Shown: piece after piece, positions 11,166 to 22,479 of the stretch
Layout of the letters: every line of letters begins with the position of its first letter
Numbering within the stretch: position 1 is the first letter of the stretch
Assembly (NCBI GenBank): GCA_037576215.1
Contig: JBANDB010000012.1
Location: forward strand, 1,116,001-1,180,000
Reading direction: 5' to 3'
Length of the DNA stretch: 64,000 bases
Source of the DNA: Armillaria gallica
Taxonomy: Eukaryota > Basidiomycota > Agaricomycetes > Agaricales > Physalacriaceae
Program-made: the position numbers and the translations under genes
The notes under the pieces: generated by a model
The model's input: only the letters and a program-made list of their open reading frames with translations
The model's database searches: none
Told to the model about the DNA's origin: nothing

Positions 11166-11950
11166 TGAAGAATCGATTCAATCAAAGCCAAGGAAAGTAG
11201 CCGAAAGAAAGGACTGAGGGTAGGAATGAGAGACAATGACTGATAACTATTGTGATTTGAATGCAATGCACTCCAGCTGTTATGCTGTTAGTCACTAGGT
11301 AGACAAACTCACGAGGAGCATTCCCTGCCTGTGCGCTGTATTTATACTATTTACTTCCTAATATATTCTCTTTCTACCCATTTCCTCCGGATTCTCCCTT
11401 ACTAAGCATGCCGAGACATGCCGTATCACCGGAATACCACAAGTATAACAAATGAATTCCTGATCATCGACTCTCGACGCGGTCAGTAACTTCCGCCGCA
11501 GCCAGAGTATCTCCGACCTTACCGTGCGAAAGGCATCATCAAAGTCTGACCGTGCCGATGCCACGGCAACGCCACCGATTCGGATGTTGGGCCACGTGGT
11601 CATCCAGTTTTAGCTTTCCCTCGTCATATTGATGTCGTCTCCAGGTTCGCTCTGCTGACCTATTTATACATGTGCTTTCTGCTCCTTTTGGGGTTCAACT
11701 TCTTTTGGTGATCCCTTCGACCTTCACTTGACTTCAGGAATAAGCATAATCGGAACTGGACATTAGTCACCGGACGCCAACGGTGGATATACTCATCATG
11801 TGCTTTTAAACTTCGGTAGCTTGTGGGGGCTTGTGGTTTCTCCCTCATTGTTATGATTCTGAATGTGATTCTCAACAACTACGTAGTTTTGGGACTCAGC
11901 GGAAGTAGTGACCTCCTTTTGACAAGTTTGATATAGCATCGACGCTCAAT
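11166..11950. other. intergenic region, no supported gene
   Basis: The stretch is the 5' flank of the MFS pseudogene followed by the truncated front of the next P450 remnant. An 81-codon minus-strand open frame at 11358-11603 has no recognisable motif and no homolog elsewhere in the window, so I do not call it. Confidence 0.4.
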
Positions 11951-13341
11951 CGTCACCGTCCAGCATCGAACTCTTGTACCCTGTTCTGTGGTGTATTATT
12001 CCTGGATTCGCCTCGGATATACTCAGACTGATCCCGCTACGACCCGCCGTCTTCGTCGCTTCAAGGCATCTTCCCGTCGAGTAGCCCATGGTATATTCCA
12101 GAACCAGCTGAGAATCGCCGTCTAGGATAAAGAGAAAGACATTGTGAATCTCCTTGGTGAGTGGCACTGTTCGTAACTTTCGACAATGGCCTAACATTCC
12201 GCAATAAAGCACTCATATCTAACCCAGGATGCTAAGAAACGAATGACCGACGGTGAGATCTATTCTCAGTTGGCGTAGGTCACGAACTTGGGGACATATT
12301 CTTTGCCTGCTGACCTGTACCTGGGCAGGACATTCGCTTTTGCCGGGCACGACACAACATCAAACACAATATCATGGCTTTTGTATGAAATCTGCCGTCG
12401 CCCTGACGTTCAACTTCGTATTCGTCACGAAATCAATGAGATGCGGGAGCGCGATCCTTTGTCAAGTGATTATGATTCCATGCCGGTCTTGAATGCTGCA
12501 ATCAAAGCAGGTGACCTTCACGCGTTTACATGTCAACGGTGCTGATGATGCTTCAGGAAACGCTTCGCTTTCACCCTTTTGTCACAACGTTGTATAGGAT
12601 CTCCAGTAAAGATGACGTCCTCCCTCTCTCCAAACCAGTGTATCTGTCGGACGGGAGCGCTTTCTCGGAGATTCCGATACCCAAAGGCCAAGTCGTTTTG
12701 GCATCTATATATACTTACAATAGGTATGGACTGCGAGCTTCTCATAAGCCTTCGGCTTATTCATGTTGGGGTAGGCTACCATGTGTATGGGGAGAAGACG
12801 CCGACAAATGGAACCCGGATAGATTTCTTCAGCCTCAACCGCATAAGCAGACTTATCTCGGCGTGAATGCGAATTTGTGAGGCTTTCCTATTTCCTATTT
12901 TTCAATTAATTCTTCACTGGCTAGATGCTTTGCTTTGCAGGATGTCATTCAGTGAGTGGTTCTTCTCTTTCTCAAAAACTTGAAGACGATGTTTCTATCC
13001 AAGGTGCTGGTATTCGTGCATGTATTGGGTATGTTTCGTACTTCACACCGAGAGAAGCGTTCTAAAACATCTCGTTCATCGATATCTGACATAGATGGAA
13101 GTTTGCGTGAGTGTCGCTCCTCCCAAGTCTTAAGCATTTCTTGAAATCTCGAACTCGATACAGTGTCATGGAGATGCAAGTAACCGTAACGGAGCTTCTA
13201 AGCTCGTTCGAGTTCAGTCTTCCTGAAGAGGGCTTTGAGCTGATGCGTGCTTTCGGGGCGCAATCCATCTCACCGGTCGTGAAAGGCAAAACCCATGAAG
13301 GAGAGCAAGTACCACTTCGCGTTGCGGTTTGTAAATTGTAA
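11951..13341 (+). pseudogene. cytochrome P450, 5'-truncated and broken
   Basis: This paralog of the neighbouring P450s begins only at the segment IELLYPVLW (compare MELLYSALW in the 2977 gene); the anchor and first third are missing. Near 12040 the frame shifts between IPLR and RRLRRFKASSRR, and TAG at 12123-12125 interrupts before DKEKDIVNLLG. Downstream exons are well kept: SYLTQDAKKRM, AGHDTTSNTISW (near 12345), ETLRFHPF, WNPDRFLQ, FSAGIRACIG and a last exon from VMEMQVTVTELL to TAA 13339-13341. The late exons look intact, so the inactivating events are all in the 5' half. Confidence 0.82.
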
Positions 13342-13470
13342 TAAATGATTAGCCTTTGTAAATGACAACGTAATTGTTCGAAGCGGCATACTAAAGAGCC
13401 GTATCCGTTTGAACGCAGGCAGATACTAAGTTATGAAACGGAAGACCTAGGTATGAGTGCACGCTGTGAG

Positions 13471-15840
13471 CTATTCCGACTTCGATATTGTTACTCGAAG
13501 TGGCATCTGGACACCTTCATGTATCCTACCCTGAACAAGAGGAAACACTGCTCTTTGCCCAGGGGATTGCAACAGAACAAAATCTTCCTCAGGAAGACCG
13601 AATTCGAATGTGCCCAGTAGCTCCGTGACGAGTGCCTGTATTTCCATAACACTAGAAAAACGACACAAATATTACGATCTGAATTAGATCAAAACTGGGT
13701 ACTCACGCAAATCGCCATCTGAGGTGATTTCAGTACTATTGAAACTTAAATTGAATAAAGGAAAGGCGGCTTACCCGATGCAAGAATGGACTCCTCCGCC
13801 TTGACACTTAGATCAGTATCCAGGTACCTGAAATACGGCGGTGAATGTGGCTCACTGAAACTCATTCTGCGAAGACTGTGTCAGTCCGGTTTTCAAGTCC
13901 AAGGGGATAATTACACGTACAAATTGGAGAATACCCCGAGAGAGGCTTGCTCCCTCTCTCGCGGGCCCAAGAATCTTTGAGGATTCCACTGTTCTGCGTC
14001 GTCGCCCCAAACACTTGGGAGGCTATGCAGAACATACCGTAAAACAACAATCGAAAGGGACAGTGGATATGAAACACACCGATTATAGGTGTACACGGAA
14101 GCAGTGACGATCTGTCCCTTCGAGACGGGTACCTCGTAGGCGATCGTGTCATCGGTGGTGGCGATAGGTTCACCTAGCGGTATGATATCGTCTTTCGCAG
14201 CAATTCGGTGAAGGACATGATTGAGCGGGTGTAGTCGAAGCGTTTCCTGTCAAGAAAAAAAATTAGTAGTTAACTAGCGTGTAGCGGGGACGGATACTTT
14301 GATGGCAGCATTGAGCATGAGCATTGTATCGTAATCATTTGAGGAAAGCGTTCGGTCATTGTTAGCTTTGACTTGCAGAATTTCTTCGCGGATCTTGGCT
14401 TGATCACTAGGATTACGGGCTAATTCATAGAGAACCCAGGCAGCAGTGACGGCAGTCGTGTCGTGTCCCGCCATGATGAAAGTCCTATTGATGAACTTCA
14501 GCTGTAAGAACTGGCCTGGAAGCAAATGCTTACGCGAATTGAGCGTAAATCTCTTCCTCGGTCATCTTTCTCTTCGGATCCTCGGTGAGATGAGAAAGTG
14601 CTTCGAATGCAGCAAGAATTGCGTGAGTGATGATATACGGGGTAAAACGGCGTAACACACCAAGAACGTCGATGATATTCTTTTCCGAAGGATGGTCACC
14701 ATTGGCAAGGACAGATACCTGCTTTTGGAGAACTTCTCGTGCAGCCTTTCCAGCTGTGGCCCTGAACCGTACAAGTCGCCGTGTTCCTCTGGTAGAAACC
14801 CACTGGAGTAAGGAAAGACTCCAGTCCGGAAGCAAACGCCATAGCGACAAATACAAAAGCTCCGCTGACGATGGCCACATCTGAGACTCGCCCCTGAAAG
14901 CTACCATGAGCTGAGCTAAAAGAACAAGTAAGAAAACTATTAACAGCATATTGTGTAGGGCAGACTCGAGCTCCGTTTGTTGTCCGTCTATGGCATCCAT
15001 AGCGTTGAATTCGTATCTAAATGAAGCTGGAAACAGTATCATTAGCGCTACCATTAAGAGAAAACACGACCTTACTCTTGCCGATGACATCGAGCGATGT
15101 TTTGGTTGTCCATTCGTAGATATCAAGCACCTTCCCTCTCTGAGTGGAGTCTTTCATTTTTTCTACAAGCTGATTGGAACTTCAATCGTCAGCATTCCTA
15201 AAACGTGAATGTTCAAAATTAATCCGAACCTTCGATGCGGCGGATTGAAATACAACCAAGAATTGGCGGAGCTGCGACGTTGAGAATGCAGGACTAAGGA
15301 TCTTACGTTGTCGTTGGTGTATTTCACCTGAATTTCGTCTCATCAGAATGAGCATGACTTAGGTAGAATATATAGTACCTGCGACTGTGCCCACACCTGG
15401 TCCTAACATGATACCCGTGAAACGATCTTCTTCGGGACTTTTGGGATAGCGATATCCAGAAGTGTGGAAGATATACTGCAAGGCCTTGGGATCCGAAATA
15501 ACCAGCACTTCTTGCTGTGATGACACTCAGGTTCCAATACCCAAAGAAAGAGAGAACAACTTGCGCCGAAACATCCGCCAACCCGATAAGCACCACCGTA
15601 CTGCTGATACCAGGCCATTTCTAAATCACCCATATCTTCTCGATTGCGAATGAGCCATTCATGACCTTGAAAAAAATCAAAATCAAATCAGATCGTAATG
15701 TTGCGATGTTGGAAGTGACCTAATAGAAAGGAAGGGCGAGGTGGACCTCGAACCCTCCGTAATGACCTCCGGCGTAAGAGAAGTCTTGCACAGGCATACG
15801 CCATGACAAATACGCCAAAGAGATATAAGAAAGTCTGCAT
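13471..15840 (-). CDS. cytochrome P450 (complete, His in haem-loop Arg position)
   Basis: This is a full-length microsomal-type P450 transcribed toward the pseudogene above. The ATG at 15840 starts MQTFLYLFGVFVMAYACARLL (membrane anchor), then RGPPRPSFLLG (hinge). Further blocks in order are GHEWLIRNREDMG, ALQYIFHTSGYRYP, HQRQRKILSPAF, FRYEFNAMDA, AELLYLSLWRLL, AGHDTTAVTAAW (I-helix), ETLRLHP (ExxR), WNPQRFLG and FSGGVHSCIG. The last exon runs from VMEIQALVTELL to a stop at 13471. The haem loop is FSGGVHSCIG: Cys is present, but the Arg usual two residues before it is His. CYP51 enzymes also carry His here, so this need not be inactivating. No frameshift or stop was found. Confidence 0.88.
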
Positions 15841-16617
15841 ATTGCAGTTGACTGCACCGTCGTGCTGGTGAGATATCCGAGTTGAACTTCTTATACGGCC
15901 AAATCTCCTTTCATTTGTCAAATCGCATAACAGAGACGGGGCCCGTACACTGTAAAAATAAATAACATTTCGTCTGGCAAGCAACAGAGGAGCTAGAAAA
16001 ATATTGCTTACGGTACGCAATGTCTGTTAATACGGCATCCAGCATTAGTATTCAAGTCACCGAAAGTTAAGCTTGTACCGCGGAGAAGACATTTGCCAAG
16101 GTCCGCCAAGAGACATAAATCATGATAAATTTTCAGCGGAGTAAATTTCTCTGCACGAAATTAATCTTGAGCACAATCTCCGCGACAATGTCAAGATCTA
16201 GGATGCCAGATACTGGAGATCGCGATGATGGGCTGCTTGACACATTCAAGCCACCTGTGAAAATTCTCCTTAATAGAAGAAAGGTAACGAAAATTCGTTC
16301 TAAGCCCTTTGAGAGTCGGAGTTATCTTTTAACGAAGAGAAAATTTGAGGTTGGGAAGTTGGAACGGTGACTCAACGAAGTTCGGCAGTTTTTAGCTTCC
16401 GCCCTTCAGCACAATTGCCACGTGAGTCCCAAAATAGGACATTGTCACCGATCATGATACATTCTTAGGCTGCATGCAAGAAACGAATGACATCCTGGCA
16501 TTTACTGCAGTTGTACTTAATGGTGACCCACTACCATCGTGACTTCCTCCCCATTACCTGAAGAAATTAATGCAAGCGGACCTCGAAGGGACATGTTCAG
16601 GATCGTTTGGATACAAT

Positions 16618-16920
16618 AGGGGGGGTCAAAATTAGGATTATGAGAGCGATTATGAAGACGATTATACACCGATTATAAGTCCATAATCGTGGGAGTAATC
16701 GCCATCCGCCGTAATCGTAGAACCTCCTCCGGAGGAGGTTATGCGATTATGAGCGATTATGGGGACGATTATGGCTTCGATGATTATGCCTCCTGCCTCA
16801 TTTGGGGAAGCGACGTCACCGCGGGCTTCGAAGAAGCATTTCGACGGCGTCTCCGGCTCAAACAGCGGACCCATAATCGTTCTCATAATCGAGGCATAAT
16901 TTTCAATTTTGACCCCCCCT
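16618..16920. mobile_element. G-tract-ended MITE, 303 bp
   Basis: The ends are AGGGGGGGTCAAAATT and its exact reverse complement, 16 bp each. The flanks are AAT on both sides (16615-16617 and 16921-16923); because the ends are TA-rich, a TA target duplication is also possible. The interior is built from many short GATTATG / CATAATC motifs in both orientations and contains a perfect 20-bp palindrome AACCTCCTCCGGAGGAGGTT at 16721-16740. No ORF for a transposase is present. Confidence 0.85.
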
Positions 16921-18047
16921 AATAATGATGCCGAAGTTGCCGTAGTTTTTATACTGGACATCGGGAAGGGTATGGTGCTGAGTGGTAGTGGGCAAGCGGA
17001 GTTCATCGCGCAATACTGTGCTACTGTCGCAAGCTGTTCAAAAGGTATTCGGCGATGGGGTCGTCACAAAAGCAAAGAAAGTGCGTATTCTTCTTTTCGT
17101 TGTTCATGTCTCACCAGGTAGGTAGTACACTGCGATTTTCCTTAGACGGAAGACTGGATTGCAACTTATTTCTGGTTATATACCAGGGCTTGCAATTTGA
17201 CCCTAATTCGAATTCGCCTTCCTTGAGGATCAGGTATGCCATCCTGTGTCGGTCTCCGTATCGCCGGCGAATCATCGAAGAAACACGCCTGGACGGCTGA
17301 AAGTCGTCAGTACTCGGGTCAATGCCACAGAAATTGTATAATTTTTAAAAATCTTCGGATATATTGATGATAATTTCCTCCTTCAGTTCGTTATTGGCAC
17401 AATCAAGGAGAACCAAGTCTGTGTCATAGACTGACGTGGTCGAGCTGGTCTTTCTTCCTTAGATGCCATTCTTTGTTCGTCCGATTTAATCTTTCAGTCA
17501 AGTATTTTCTCCTTGTAAAACAGTTGACTAACTGTCGTAATCCATTTGACGTACAGGATCCTGAAACTTTGTTGGCTCTCAAGTTTTCTTCCTTGGCAAG
17601 GCTGAACGAGAACGCAGTGCCAGTGTAAAAGCTACGCCGTTCTTACATAGTTCATGCAATCGTGAGCAACATAATCACTAGACTCGAACCTGTCTCCACC
17701 AGTTGATGTTAGTCGATCAACTCGGGCAGGCGTCGGATGATCAATTGTCATCAACCGAGGTGTGGACTGACTTGAGTCCACATAAACATAAGACTCGGTA
17801 CATGACTTCTTCCTGCAAAGCCATCAAGCACTTGCTGTACAAGTTGGGTAACACATTGATCTATCATTAATCATTTTCAAATCATTCTCCAAATGGCAGC
17901 GCTGTTTGGATCTCAATCCTCAAGGGATTATCTGGATGACCGATCTGTGTCATAATATGTGCTTCTTTCTTCCTTAAGGAGGACTAACTGTACTGCAAGC
18001 TCTGACAGCCCAGTGATTGTTTTGTTTCTGATCTTCTCGTGCAGTAA

Positions 18048-18506
18048 TCAGGATATCCGAAATAATATAAGTAACAGGATGCACTTCGGTCTCTTACGAG
18101 ATGCCGAATTGAAGGGGCACGGGTCATTAAGCGAACAAAAGAAGAGCTCGTGGTCAACACACTCTGACAAATAGGTAGGTAGCGTTATACAACAGTCTCC
18201 TCCGAGTGTGCGCCGGCCGCGAAAACCCTGGTCAGATATCTTGAAGTAATGCCGCTGTGGAATCTTCTGCCTCGTGCTTCCCGACTTCATCTCAGGCTCC
18301 GGCATCAGCGCTCCAACGAATGTCCCCATTCTCATAGCACAATGGAACGTAGGATGCGGCGCAAAGTAGCTCACATCTTCTCCCCTAAATTGCGGTGCAT
18401 GAGTTTCCTGCACGAACAGATGTCCAGCGAACAGTGGTCCCAGGAGATCCCTACCGACGAAAGGAGACCCGGGACAGAAGTGCATTTCGTGTCGTCGCCC
18501 AGTCAC
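18048..18506 (-). CDS. unrecognised open frame, 152 codons
   Basis: I do not recognise this frame. It is the longest on its strand in a 3-kb gene-poor stretch and begins MTGRRHEMHFCPGSPF. It has no membrane segment, signal peptide or familiar motif, and a 127-codon frame overlaps it on the other strand. It could be an exon of a decayed gene, a fragment or chance. Confidence 0.2.
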   Translation of the reverse strand: MTGRRHEMHFCPGSPFVGRDLLGPLFAGHLFVQETHAPQFRGEDVSYFAPHPTFHCAMRMGTFVGALMPEPEMKSGSTRQKIPQRHYFKISDQGFRGRRTLGGDCCITLPTYLSECVDHELFFCSLNDPCPFNSASRKRPKCILLLILFRIS

Positions 18507-19120
18507 CCAGTCGCCCTGCTCCGGTCGGTGAATGTCAATCCGTGGAGGGCATTCCTACCAAAAGTAAAGATACGTCCTCTGGAAAAATCTTCAAGTACGT
18601 ACCATGAGGCAGCTGGAAATTGCAACCTTTGATGCAAGCAGCTGCACTAGGCATACCGTCCCTTCCTCCCGTCAATAAATCTGCGTTGTCGTCTGTCTAC
18701 GAGATACTCGTACGGAACCTTTTGGTGCCTACATATCTCGCATCTCCTCCGGGTTTTGTTCTTTGGCTTGCTGCGCTCATCTGCATTCACAGACATTTCA
18801 AACTGTAAATTTTCTGCTCCTTTGGCAGACCAACACTCGCAAGTCGTCGTAATTTTTGAGATGACAGTCGTGTCATAAAACAATTCTTGGGGCCGGCACC
18901 CGGACCGGATTGGCCTGGCCATCAGGAAAAAATTGCCGGAATTCGCAATTGCAATCACACAATGTTTCCCTGCGCTTGCACAATTCAAGCAGGTGCTCGA
19001 TCGAGTTCCCCGGCGTCATAGACATGACTTGCTTCCGTCCACCGACGCGTTCTGAACCCACTCATTTCCGGCGGTCTTGTCAATCCCCGTGGCGATCATC
19101 GCGGTTCCGATCCTCCCACG

Positions 19121-20473
19121 ATGTCCGGGTCCGAGGGTAAGAAAAATATCAAGGATATCGTTAGGTGCCATTTTTTCCAGCTCTTGCACACACATCCAGC
19201 TGATTTTGTCCTTTGCCGCTCAGACATTTTTCTCCAGCATGGTTTGCCGCCATCATGGGGACCGGTTCAATCAGCATCCTGTTCCGTACGTTTCCGTACG
19301 GCTTGGGCTCTCAAGGAATGAAGATCATGTCGCTGGCGTTCTTTTTTCTCGATATATGTCTTTTCGTCCTATGTCTGCTTGTATCCATCGTCCGCTACGC
19401 CGTGTTCCCTAACACGTGGGGTTCAATGATTCGTCATCCTTCCCAGAGTCTCTATACCGGTACTTTCCCCATGGGCGCAGTGACCATTCTAACGACAGCG
19501 GTTAGTCTCGTTTATGAGGACTATGGCTTTGGTGGAAAGCCGTTTTTGTATGCCATCTGGTGGTTGTGGTGGTTGGATGTCGCTTGCTCCTTCCTATGCT
19601 GCTTCGGCGTCTTGTATTACATGTGAGTGGACCAAATTACCTTGAAGGCTGGTGTTGATTTGTACTCAGGCAAACGGTCCATGTTCACGCGTTACACACA
19701 ATGACTACAATTTGGCTGCTACCGGTAGTGACTTTGGTTGTCGCGTCATCTGCTGGCGGCATTATAGCATTGTCACTATATAAATATTCGTTGAACCATG
19801 CCCTCGTTACCATTACCGCCTCCATTTTTATGGTGTCGGTCGGACTATCATTGGCCCTCATGCTGTTGACGGTGTATCTACTTCGCCTCATTGTCCATGG
19901 TCTTCCTCCAGGCTCGCGGATAACCTCCGTGTTTTTACCCCTCGGACCCATGGGACAGGCGGGATACTCCATACTCCTTCTTGGACAGTTCTTCCGAACG
20001 GCCTTGCCCCTTCCCTATGGAACTTCAGAATTGTTGACCGACGAGTCAACTGGCCGCTCCATTAACGTGTTCTGCACTATCATCACAATGATTTTGTGGT
20101 CCCTGGCATCAATGTGGCTGTTCTTTGCCCTTTTGGGCTTACAGAGGACCCTTCGTCGAACTCGTGTCCCCTTCAAGCTGGAAATTTGGGGTATCATTTT
20201 CCCGAACGTAAGCGTGCTTTGCTTCCGTCTTTCCTACTAGTACTAACATGGGGTTTGCTGTAGGGCGTATACGCAAATCTTACTCTCAGTCTTGCGATTA
20301 CTTTTGACTCATCGTTCTTCCGGATCTGGGGATCAATATATGCGGTTGCCACAATTTTCGTGTGGTGCTTAGTAGCTTCGCGTACGCTAGCATTAACTTA
20401 CAGCACGCAGATATTCGAGGTGCCATCCATCAATGATGCTGATGCGGAAGGAACTTGGGACATAGTAGCCTAG
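19121..20473 (+). CDS. TDT/SLAC1-family anion exporter (Ssu1 sulfite pump-like)
   Basis: This is a plasma-membrane transporter of the tellurite-resistance/dicarboxylate (TDT) family, PF03595; fungal members include the sulfite efflux pump Ssu1 and malate carrier Mae1. Exon 1 (19121-19164) gives MSGSEGKKNIKDIVR. Splicing to 19224 restores HFSPAWFAAIMGTGSISILF, the signature start of TM1. Exon 2 ends near 19622 (GVLYYM); exon 3 reads QTVHVHALHTMTTIWLLPVV and ends at WGIIFPN; exon 4 begins GVYANLTLSLAITF and ends at TAG 20471-20473. About ten hydrophobic segments are visible, as expected. The conserved FPNGVY junction and HFSPAWF start fit the fungal Ssu1 branch best, so sulfite or a related anion is the likely substrate. 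No break is seen. Confidence 0.88.
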
Positions 20474-21026
20474 AGGACATCTAGATCTACACCGAAATAG
20501 TACGGCCAATGTTTCGGGGCAGTGCTTACCATAGATTTAGACATGCATTATCCTTTTCGCATTTGTGGCGCATAAGCTTAGAACAGTGACAAGTCATGTG
20601 TCGCTGATTTTGTCAGTCGCAATGTGGAGATCACCATTTGTTTGAGAAATAAAGTGGCGGGGCAGGATGTTGGCACCTAGTAGTCCGCGAGTGCTTGTCA
20701 TTCTAGCGCCGACGTTTCCCATCAGCGCATTGGCATACCCTTTGCCGCTCTCATCAAGGAATAGGAAAGATAGACCAGAAGTCTTCAGGAGAAAAATAGT
20801 GCGCGTTCTGCTGCTTTACTCGTCTGCCGCTTATATCATATCGTGCTCGTAAGCTCTTACTGCCGGAGGGGCTCGAGCCTTGCAGGTTAGAGGCTCATTC
20901 CTACCACCAGTCATGTACATTTTTGAGGGGATTTACAAAGGTACAACAGTGATCAAATTCGAAGAAAGCAGAAACATCATAAGCGTCGTGACTTTGTTCT
21001 TTGTAACTTCTTTGGGAGTTTCCTTC
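20474..21026. other. spacer between convergent genes
   Basis: This is the 3' flank of the exporter and of the minus-strand 7TM gene. No coding or repeat structure is visible. Confidence 0.45.
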
Positions 21027-22231
21027 CTATACAGTTAAATCTTCCTTTTCATCTTCACTTTGGCTAGAAACCTGAGATGCTGGTCCCGCGTTGCCCTCCG
21101 CAGAACCAAGCTTGGAAAAGTAAAACGCCAAAATAGACAGGGGAGACGTATGCCAGGAAGATTCCGGCCTCGTCGCACCGCTCGACACCCGAGCCACGAT
21201 CAGAGTAGGCGCTAAGGCCTAAAGATAGTGTATCAGTGAGCAGAACGTTAAAGTCGAATTCCAACTCACGGTAATCATAGTCGTAACAACTATTGGATAG
21301 TTCGCATGTGTGTCACCCCTAGCATAAAAAGCCAGCATAATGATCAATGCTACAGCGTACAATGCTGCGGACTCGACGATGACTTCGATCCAGAGCCGGC
21401 GGGTTCCTGTCTCGATGCTTGCCTTGATTACTGTGATACGATATATGATGACCAGTGTACAATACAACGTCACGGTAAGAGACATTGAGAAGTAAGGGAG
21501 CATCCAATCGATCTGGGCCGCGCTCCACGCGCTTCCCGGAGGAGGAGTAGCAGTTTCTTGATAGAAACTGAATCCTGCAAAGACTGGGCGTCATGTTAGT
21601 TCTGATTGGACGGCTACAGTGATGGAAATGCGACGAACTCGTCCCAACGATGGTGCATAGCCCTGGAATGATGATAAACGCCCATCTGCGGCCAGCGATG
21701 ATCCAGCACCGCCAGATCTAGGGTCATACACTACGTCAACGTTATTCTGATAGATATTTCAGCTGCTTACCATGATACAATCCGCAATGAGAGTGTTTGC
21801 CATGAAAGCCGCTGTGCTTAGGAGCATCCATTTGGGCGCATCGAAGAAATAGTTGTATACAGTTTCTTCCGTTTCGCCGTGTCTGATGAAACCCCCCCGG
21901 ACGAAAGTCCATCGAACGGCGAGATGGGACGTAGTGATGAGGTACATCACGATGACCAGTCCGCTATGGACGAAGCGATCTCTGCCTTTATCACGGACCG
22001 CTAGCATGTGCATTAGGATCGTGTATAACGACCAACACTTCGAGCCGCACCGACTATCCAGATCGTAAAAGCCACAACGGTAGCGTACATCCCTAAACCA
22101 AACCGACTCAAGTCAGCGCGGGTACCGTTTCGGATGAGGAGGGGCATACCATAGAGCAAAGATTCAAGCAATGTCACATTCAACATCGTGTCGCGGTATT
22201 GAAACGAGAACTCTGCTGGATAAGAGGCCAT
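21027..22231 (-). CDS. fungal seven-TM integral membrane protein, function unknown
   Basis: The ATG at 22231 opens MASYPAEFSFQYRDTMLNVTLLESLLYG. Then follow GMYATVVAFTIWIV, a block VIVMYLITTSHLAVRWTFVRGG, a segment MANTLIADCIM, an exon IWRCWIIAGRRW, the segment MLPYFSMSLTVTLYCTLVIIYRI, VESAALYAVALIIML, and a tail LIVARVSSGATRPESSW ending in an acidic QSEDEKEDLTV with stop at 21027-21029. Seven hydrophobic segments, the IWRCWxIxGRRW loop and the conserved RVxSG after the last segment are shared with the gene at 61990-63295. The family is abundant in agarics and lacks a known function; a receptor-like role is only a guess from topology. Five or more GT-AG introns are needed. No break found. Confidence 0.72.
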
Positions 22232-22479
22232 GTTGGTGCACGACGATCCTCGATGAACGTTTTACTCGTTCTTATACTCTATTCCAATTCCGCCAAACAC
22301 GCACAACATCACGCGGAAAAGATACTGTTCCGTTAACCCTCGTGGATAGCCGTGATACTATCTCGGCAGTTAATGAACCGTAGAATTGAATCACAATGAA
22401 CCGATGACTATGAAAGTATTGGACATGAACAAGGACCATCCCCCTTTGAGAGGCTGCGCGCTCATCCGGGCTAAGTGAA

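Larger units (their letters stand above)
15841..19120. other. gene-poor region with one MITE
   Basis: Apart from the MITE at 16618-16920 and a weak 152-codon minus-strand frame at 18048-18506, I see no gene I can support. The stretch 17000-18000 shows no domain, repeat pair or long open frame. The last part is the upstream flank of the Ssu1-like gene. Confidence 0.45.

Noticed and set aside
20840..20930. Possible tRNA-like segment near 20860
   Set aside because: No T-arm GGTTCGAATCC-type box and no cloverleaf pairing could be drawn.
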